A DNA stretch of 9,421 nucleotides from Methanosarcinales archaeon (GTDB lineage Archaea; Halobacteriota; Methanosarcinia; Methanosarcinales; Methanocomedenaceae), in the NCBI GenBank assembly GCA_030614485.1, contig JAUWTY010000032.1, positions 1 to 9,421 of the forward strand, given 5' to 3'. A program made the position numbers and the translations under genes. Numbering within the stretch: position 1 is the stretch's first letter; each line of letters begins with the position of its first letter. Shown piece after piece: positions 5,984 through 9,421 of the stretch. The notes under the pieces are model-generated. The model was given only the letters and a program-made list of their open reading frames with translations. It was not told the DNA's origin and did not search any database.

Positions 5984-6640
5984 ATGAAAATTGCAATTCT
6001 TGGTGGAACCGGAAGCATTGGCGGGGGTCTGGCCATTAGGTGGGCTTTGAACCATGACATCATAATCGGTTCCAGAAAATTTGAAAAAGCCGAACTGACA
6101 GCCGATAAATATCGAACGGTCTTGAAAGAATCAGCAGGTAAGAGCTGCAGCATTTATGGATGTCTTAATGCGGATGCAGTAAACGAAGCAGATGTGATTG
6201 TATTGTCGGTGCCTTATGAACATGTAGTATCCACCATTGAAACCTCCCACCTCAATTTGAAGGAACAGATTGTCATTTCTATCGTGGTGCCAATGAAAAA
6301 AGCAGGTTTTTTTAAATATGCTCCACCTGCATGTGGTTCTGCCGCTATGGAAATTAAAAGTATGCTTCCAAAAGGAGTGAAGCTGGTTTCTGCTTTTCAT
6401 AATGTTTCGGCCAAGAAACTTTATAATACCAATGAAGAACTCAACATGGACGTTTTCATCTGTGGTGATGATGACGAAGCAAACCTTGTAGTTTGCAAGC
6501 TGGTCGAGGATATACATAAACTAAGACCTCTCATCGCCGGTCCCCTTGAAGTATCATCCATGGTGGAAAGTCTCACCCCCCTGCTGGTCAATCTGGCCAT
6601 TTACAATAAAATGAAACATCTGGGCATAAAATGCGTTTGA
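5984..6640 (+). CDS. npdG: F420H2:NADP oxidoreductase (F420-dependent NADP reductase)
   Basis: This cytoplasmic enzyme of 218 residues moves hydride between coenzyme F420 and NADP and so supplies NADPH in F420-using archaea. The N-terminal Rossmann fold begins with GGTGSIGGGLA (residues 7-17). GSRKFEKAE follows, whose S30-R31 matches the pair that binds the 2'-phosphate of NADP in the Archaeoglobus Fno. VLSVPYEH (74-80), VSAFHN (135-140), CGDDDE (160-165), RPLIAGPL (181-188), VESLTPLLVN (194-203) and the C-terminal LGIK are all family signatures. Length matches. The ATG at 5984 is preceded by AGGAATGAT (5972-5980). Its end overlaps the downstream glycosylase gene by 10 nt. It stands divergently from the Roadblock pair, with a 240-nt promoter region between them. 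It is a marker for methanogens, methanotrophic archaea and relatives. Confidence 0.93.
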   Translation: MKIAILGGTGSIGGGLAIRWALNHDIIIGSRKFEKAELTADKYRTVLKESAGKSCSIYGCLNADAVNEADVIVLSVPYEHVVSTIETSHLNLKEQIVISIVVPMKKAGFFKYAPPACGSAAMEIKSMLPKGVKLVSAFHNVSAKKLYNTNEELNMDVFICGDDDEANLVVCKLVEDIHKLRPLIAGPLEVSSMVESLTPLLVNLAIYNKMKHLGIKCV

Positions 6641-7251
6641 TAGACATCTACGAACAATTACTTGAGATATTGGGCCACCAGAATTGGTGGCCAGCAGATA
6701 CACCATTTGAAGTGGTTGTCGGTGCGCTGCTGACCCAGCAGACCCGCTGGAGCAATGTGGAACAGGCCATTTCCAACCTGAAAGAGCAAGGTCTGCTTGA
6801 ACCGGAAACCCTGGCTGTTGCAGATACAGATTTCCTTGAAGAACTCATCAGGTGTACTGGATTTTACCGCCAAAAAGCTCGTCGGTTAAAGAACCTGGCC
6901 GCATACTATTCCAGACAAAAAGATACATTGTCAGACAAGCCTGTTAATGAACTGCGGCGGGAGTTGCTTGGACTTGAGGGTGTAGGAGATGAGACCGCTG
7001 ATAGTATTATCCTGTATGCCATCAATAAACCAAAGTTCGTCATCGATGCCTATACCTGTCGGATACTTGACTGCCTGGGGCTCGATGGTAATTACCGCGT
7101 GCTGCAGCAGAGGTTTGAATCTGAACTTGAGCATGATGTGGACCTTTTTAAAGAATACCATGCCCTGATAGTGGAGTACGGTAAACAGTACTGTGCCAGA
7201 CACAGGTGTGAAGATTGTGTTTTAATAAAAAACGGGAAAACTATTATATAG
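6631..7251 (+). CDS. HhH-GPD DNA glycosylase, MagIII/endonuclease III-related (COG2231-like)
   Basis: This 206-residue base-excision repair enzyme presumably removes a damaged base from DNA. Features in order are NWWPADTPFEVVVGALLTQQT (18-38, the substrate-pocket region, with WWP as in Helicobacter MagIII), CTGFYRQKARRLKNL (75-89), the helix-hairpin-helix LEGVGDETAD (115-124), and the catalytic Asp D139 in FVIDAYT. E121 sits where bifunctional endonuclease III has its Schiff-base Lys, so lyase activity is not expected and a monofunctional glycosylase is inferred; MagIII also has Glu there. The C-terminus has C188-X4-C193-X2-C196 but no fourth cysteine, so the usual 4Fe-4S cluster (C-X6-C-X2-C-X5-C) looks incomplete. 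The start overlaps the end of npdG, there is no strong ribosome binding site, and translation is probably coupled. 3-methyladenine is a plausible substrate, not a proven one. Confidence 0.8.
   Translation: MRLIDIYEQLLEILGHQNWWPADTPFEVVVGALLTQQTRWSNVEQAISNLKEQGLLEPETLAVADTDFLEELIRCTGFYRQKARRLKNLAAYYSRQKDTLSDKPVNELRRELLGLEGVGDETADSIILYAINKPKFVIDAYTCRILDCLGLDGNYRVLQQRFESELEHDVDLFKEYHALIVEYGKQYCARHRCEDCVLIKNGKTII
7242..7250 (+). promoter_or_regulatory. Candidate TATA box for psmB
   Basis: TATTATATA, preceded by an A-rich stretch that could serve as a BRE, overlaps the last codons of the glycosylase gene. It predicts transcription from about 7273 and a leader of about 40 nt before psmB. Confidence 0.4.
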
Positions 7252-7301
7252 GGCGATACTCATTAAGGAGTGGAGTTATCTGATTTTCTCATTTTTTCTA
7301 T

Positions 7302-7306
7302 GAGGT
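7302..7306 (+). promoter_or_regulatory. Ribosome binding site of psmB
   Basis: GAGGT lies 6 nt upstream of the ATG at 7313 and supports that start, which also gives the expected short propeptide. Confidence 0.65.
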
Positions 7307-7312
7307 ATCCAC

Positions 7313-7954
7313 ATGGTTAATGAATATGAACGTAAAGGTACAACAACAATTGGACTCGTCTGTAGCGAAGGCATTGTCCTGGCTTCCGAGAGCAGGGCTA
7401 CGATGGGTTTTTTTATTGCAAGTAAAGATGCCAAAAAAATTTACCAGATAGATGATCTGGTGGGGATGACCACTGCAGGTTCAGTCGGTGATGCACAGAG
7501 GCTTGTCAAGGTAATGCAGGTGGAATCTAAACTTTACAAAATGCGCAGACAGGAAAACATGACCATTAAAGGAATTGGAAGCCTGCTTTCAAATGTGCTT
7601 GGAGGTAACCGTTATTTCCCTTACATGGTACAACTCATCATTGGAGGAGTTGACAAGACAGGGCCAAGTCTGTATTCCCTCGATGCTATGGGAGGGCAGC
7701 TGGAAGAGAGCACAGCCGTTTCAACTGGTTCAGGTTCTCCTATCGCATACGGCATACTTGAGGATAGATATAAGGAAGACATGTCCATGGATGAAGGTGT
7801 TGACCTGGCCATCAGGGCATTGCATAACGTTGTTAAGCGGGATGCAGCATCTGGAAACGGCGTAAAAGTAGTAAAGATTACATCTGATGGTTATGTCGAA
7901 GTGGACGATGCTGTGATTGAAGAGAAACGCAAAGCATTTAATGATGCTCTATGA
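7313..7954 (+). CDS. psmB: Proteasome beta subunit (20S core, catalytic)
   Basis: This 213-residue protein is the proteolytic subunit of the archaeal 20S proteasome. It is made as a precursor with a nine-residue propeptide (MVNEYERKG) that is removed autocatalytically before Thr10, giving the active N-terminal Thr1 of the mature TTTIGL sequence. In mature numbering, K33 is present in DAKKIYQ and the GSGSP segment supplies the conserved Ser. RDAASGNG near the C-terminus holds the remaining Asp and Ser of the active-site network. Position 17 is Glu (ASESRATMG) rather than Asp, as I recall for Methanosarcina-type subunits, so this is not a defect. [19 protein letters not shown] is the typical core segment. 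Length is normal. It lies upstream of fttA on the same strand, separated by about 100 nt with several T-tracts. The alpha subunit gene is not in the window. Confidence 0.97.
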   Translation: MVNEYERKGTTTIGLVCSEGIVLASESRATMGFFIASKDAKKIYQIDDLVGMTTAGSVGDAQRLVKVMQVESKLYKMRRQENMTIKGIGSLLSNVLGGNRYFPYMVQLIIGGVDKTGPSLYSLDAMGGQLEESTAVSTGSGSPIAYGILEDRYKEDMSMDEGVDLAIRALHNVVKRDAASGNGVKVVKITSDGYVEVDDAVIEEKRKAFNDAL

Positions 7955-8002
7955 TGATACAATGTACTAAATAAGAAAACTAATAGATTTAGAAAAACAA
8001 AG

Positions 8003-8033
8003 TTTTTTTTAACCACTTATTTTTTCATTTTTT
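8003..8033 (+). terminator. T-tract terminator region between psmB and fttA
   Basis: Three T-tracts follow psmB: T8 at 8003-8010, T6 at 8020-8025 and T6 at 8028-8033. Runs of T in the coding strand are the main archaeal termination signal, and no strong hairpin is visible. The last tracts lie only about 20-30 nt before the fttA start, so they may instead, or also, be part of the fttA leader. Confidence 0.55.
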
Positions 8034-8051
8034 CAACAGGACGTAAATATA

Positions 8052-9421
8052 ATGTCGGTAGATGACGTATTAGCTGATCTTAAAGTAAAGATTATAAAAA
8101 GGCTGCCACCCGGTGTGACAATTTCACAGGTGGAATTTGAAGGGCCTGAACTGGTAATATACACTCCAGAACCAAAAAAGTTCGCAGATAACGGGGACAT
8201 AGTCAGGAACCTGGCCAAGGACCTGCGTAAAAGGTTGGTAGTACGACCGGACCCGGGCGTATTGGCAGCACCAGAGAAGGTTGTGGAAACAATCGCGACT
8301 ATAGTACCTGAGGATGCAGGTGTTTCCAACCATTATTTTGACACTGATACCGGAGAAGTAATTATCGAGGCTGAAAAGCCAGGACTTGTTATTGGCAGGC
8401 ATGGCAACACACTGCGGGAGATAACTAAGGAGATTGGCTGGACTCCCAAAGTGGTGCGAACGCCCCCAATAAAATCATCCACTGTCAAGAACGTGCGCCA
8501 GTATATCAGGGACCATAAGGAAGAGCGTAAAGAACTGCTCAAAACCATAGGCAGGAAGATACACCAGGAAGTGACTGCAAAGGACAAATGGGTCAGGGTC
8601 ACCGCACTGGGAGGCTGCCGGGAAGTAGGACGTAGCTGCTTCTTGCTTTCAACCCCTGAGACAAAGGTGCTCATCGACTGTGGTGTCAATGTGGGTTCGG
8701 ATGAGAACGGAACACCTTACCTGTACATCCCTGAAGTGACGCCCATCAGCCAGCTGGATGCAGTGGTGCTTACCCATGCACATCTGGACCATTCCGGCCT
8801 GATACCTTTGCTGTATAAGTACGGATATGAGGGGCCAGTGTACTGCACACCGCCTACCCGAGACCTGATGGCATTGTTGCAACTGGACTTTATAGATGTG
8901 GCTGCAAAGGAAGGTAAAACTATACCATATCCTTCAACCATGATACGGGAAACCTTGAAACATACTATTACACTGGATTATGGTGGGGTAACTGATATCG
9001 CTCCTGATATGAAGCTGACTATGCATAATGCCGGTCACATCCTGGGGTCATCAATAGTACATTTCCATATTGGTGATGGGTTGTATAACATAGCTTTTAC
9101 CGGAGACTACAAGTATGAAAAGACGCGTCTTTTCGACCCTGCTGTTAACAATTTCCCAAGGATAGAAACCATAGTCACTGAGTCCACTTACGGGGGGTCC
9201 CGGGATATGCAGCCTAGCCGAAAGGAAGCTGAAGCACAATTAAAGAGAATCGTCCAGGAAACTGTGGCCCGGGGTGGTACCGTGCTTATCCCTGCTTTTG
9301 CAGTGGGCAGGAGCCAGGAGGTCATGCTGGTACTTGAAGAGGCTATCCGCAAGGGTGAAATTGACAATGTGCCTGTGTACCTTGATGGTATGATATGGGA
9401 GGCTACGGCCATACATACTAC
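8052..9421 (+). CDS. fttA: Transcription termination factor FttA / aCPSF1 (3' end outside window)
   Basis: This is the first 456 codons of a KH/metallo-beta-lactamase/beta-CASP ribonuclease that in archaea terminates transcription at U-rich sites by cleaving the nascent RNA. Family length is about 635 residues, so about 180 are missing on the right. Two N-terminal KH-type domains (about 1-145) include [14 protein letters not shown], with the GxxG loop at 115-118. The lactamase domain follows: H242-A-H244-L-D246-H247 (motif 2), H329 in NAGHILGSS and D352 in FTGDYKYE. The beta-CASP start shows E377 in TESTYGG, and [12 protein letters not shown] lies near the right edge. All metal ligands within the visible part are intact. 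The N-terminus aligns well with other archaeal members, which supports ATG 8052; the ribosome binding site is weak (AGGA at 8037-8040). It lies downstream of psmB. Confidence 0.95.
   Translation, partial: MSVDDVLADLKVKIIKRLPPGVTISQVEFEGPELVIYTPEPKKFADNGDIVRNLAKDLRKRLVVRPDPGVLAAPEKVVETIATIVPEDAGVSNHYFDTDTGEVIIEAEKPGLVIGRHGNTLREITKEIGWTPKVVRTPPIKSSTVKNVRQYIRDHKEERKELLKTIGRKIHQEVTAKDKWVRVTALGGCREVGRSCFLLSTPETKVLIDCGVNVGSDENGTPYLYIPEVTPISQLDAVVLTHAHLDHSGLIPLLYKYGYEGPVYCTPPTRDLMALLQLDFIDVAAKEGKTIPYPSTMIRETLKHTITLDYGGVTDIAPDMKLTMHNAGHILGSSIVHFHIGDGLYNIAFTGDYKYEKTRLFDPAVNNFPRIETIVTESTYGGSRDMQPSRKEAEAQLKRIVQETVARGGTVLIPAFAVGRSQEVMLVLEEAIRKGEIDNVPVYLDGMIWEATAIHT

Noticed and set aside
7249..7281. TAG stop of the glycosylase as a pyrrolysine codon
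   Set aside because: Only ten codons follow before TGA at 7279-7281, they add no cysteine that would complete the cluster, and the candidate psmB promoter overlaps here; an ordinary stop is simpler.
7388..7393. Glu instead of Asp at mature position 17 of the proteasome beta subunit as a possible defect
   Set aside because: From memory, Methanosarcina-type beta subunits also have ASE-RATMG here, so it is a lineage feature; Thr1 and Lys33 are intact.
7575..7865. Plus-strand frame of 96 codons inside psmB
   Set aside because: It is an out-of-frame reading of the proteasome gene with no own ribosome binding site and no protein-like features.

Overview
The window looks like a chromosomal segment of a euryarchaeon that uses coenzyme F420, most likely a Methanosarcinales-type methanogen or a related methanotrophic (ANME) archaeon. 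The support is a proteasome beta subunit, a KH/metallo-beta-lactamase/beta-CASP protein of the aCPSF1/FttA type, a type II methionine aminopeptidase, an AglJ-type N-glycosylation glycosyltransferase and an F420-dependent NADP reductase. Shine-Dalgarno sites resemble the archaeal AGGTGAT/GAGGT form, and upstream regions carry TATA-like boxes. The genus-level placement is inference from protein resemblance only.

Region 1 (1-4807, plus strand) holds five tightly packed co-directional genes: the C-terminal part of an FAD-dependent oxidoreductase (COG2509-like), an M24 Xaa-Pro-type peptidase overlapping it by 11 nt, a type II methionine aminopeptidase, a secreted membrane-anchored protein with seven N-glycosylation sequons, and an AglJ-like glycosyltransferase. 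Two themes stand out: N-terminal protein processing (two M24 enzymes in tandem) and the cell surface (a sequon-rich protein next to a glycosyltransferase that starts N-glycan assembly).

Region 2 (about 4837-5743, minus strand) is visibly more AT-rich and holds two overlapping small Roadblock/LC7-type genes. The second ends at a TAA but is followed in the same frame by 45 further sense codons rich in Pro, Ala, Glu and Thr. It therefore looks like a gene that recently lost, or reads through into, a disordered C-terminal tail. No small GTPase partner is in the window.

Region 3 (5744-5983) is a 240-nt divergent intergenic region with TATA-like boxes on both strands and a perfect 11-bp direct repeat close to a predicted start of transcription. 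Region 4 (5984-7251, plus) is an overlapping pair: F420H2:NADP oxidoreductase (npdG/fno) and a MagIII/endonuclease III-related DNA glycosylase with an altered active site and an incomplete Fe-S cysteine set. Region 5 (7313-end, plus) has proteasome beta (psmB), a run of T-tracts, and the first 456 codons of fttA, which runs off the window.

Most of the window is ordinary archaeal housekeeping DNA. The items most worth a second look are the interrupted Roadblock gene and its tail, the sequon-rich protein beside aglJ, the direct repeats upstream of npdG, the odd glycosylase, and the T-tracts in front of the gene for the termination factor that recognises such tracts.
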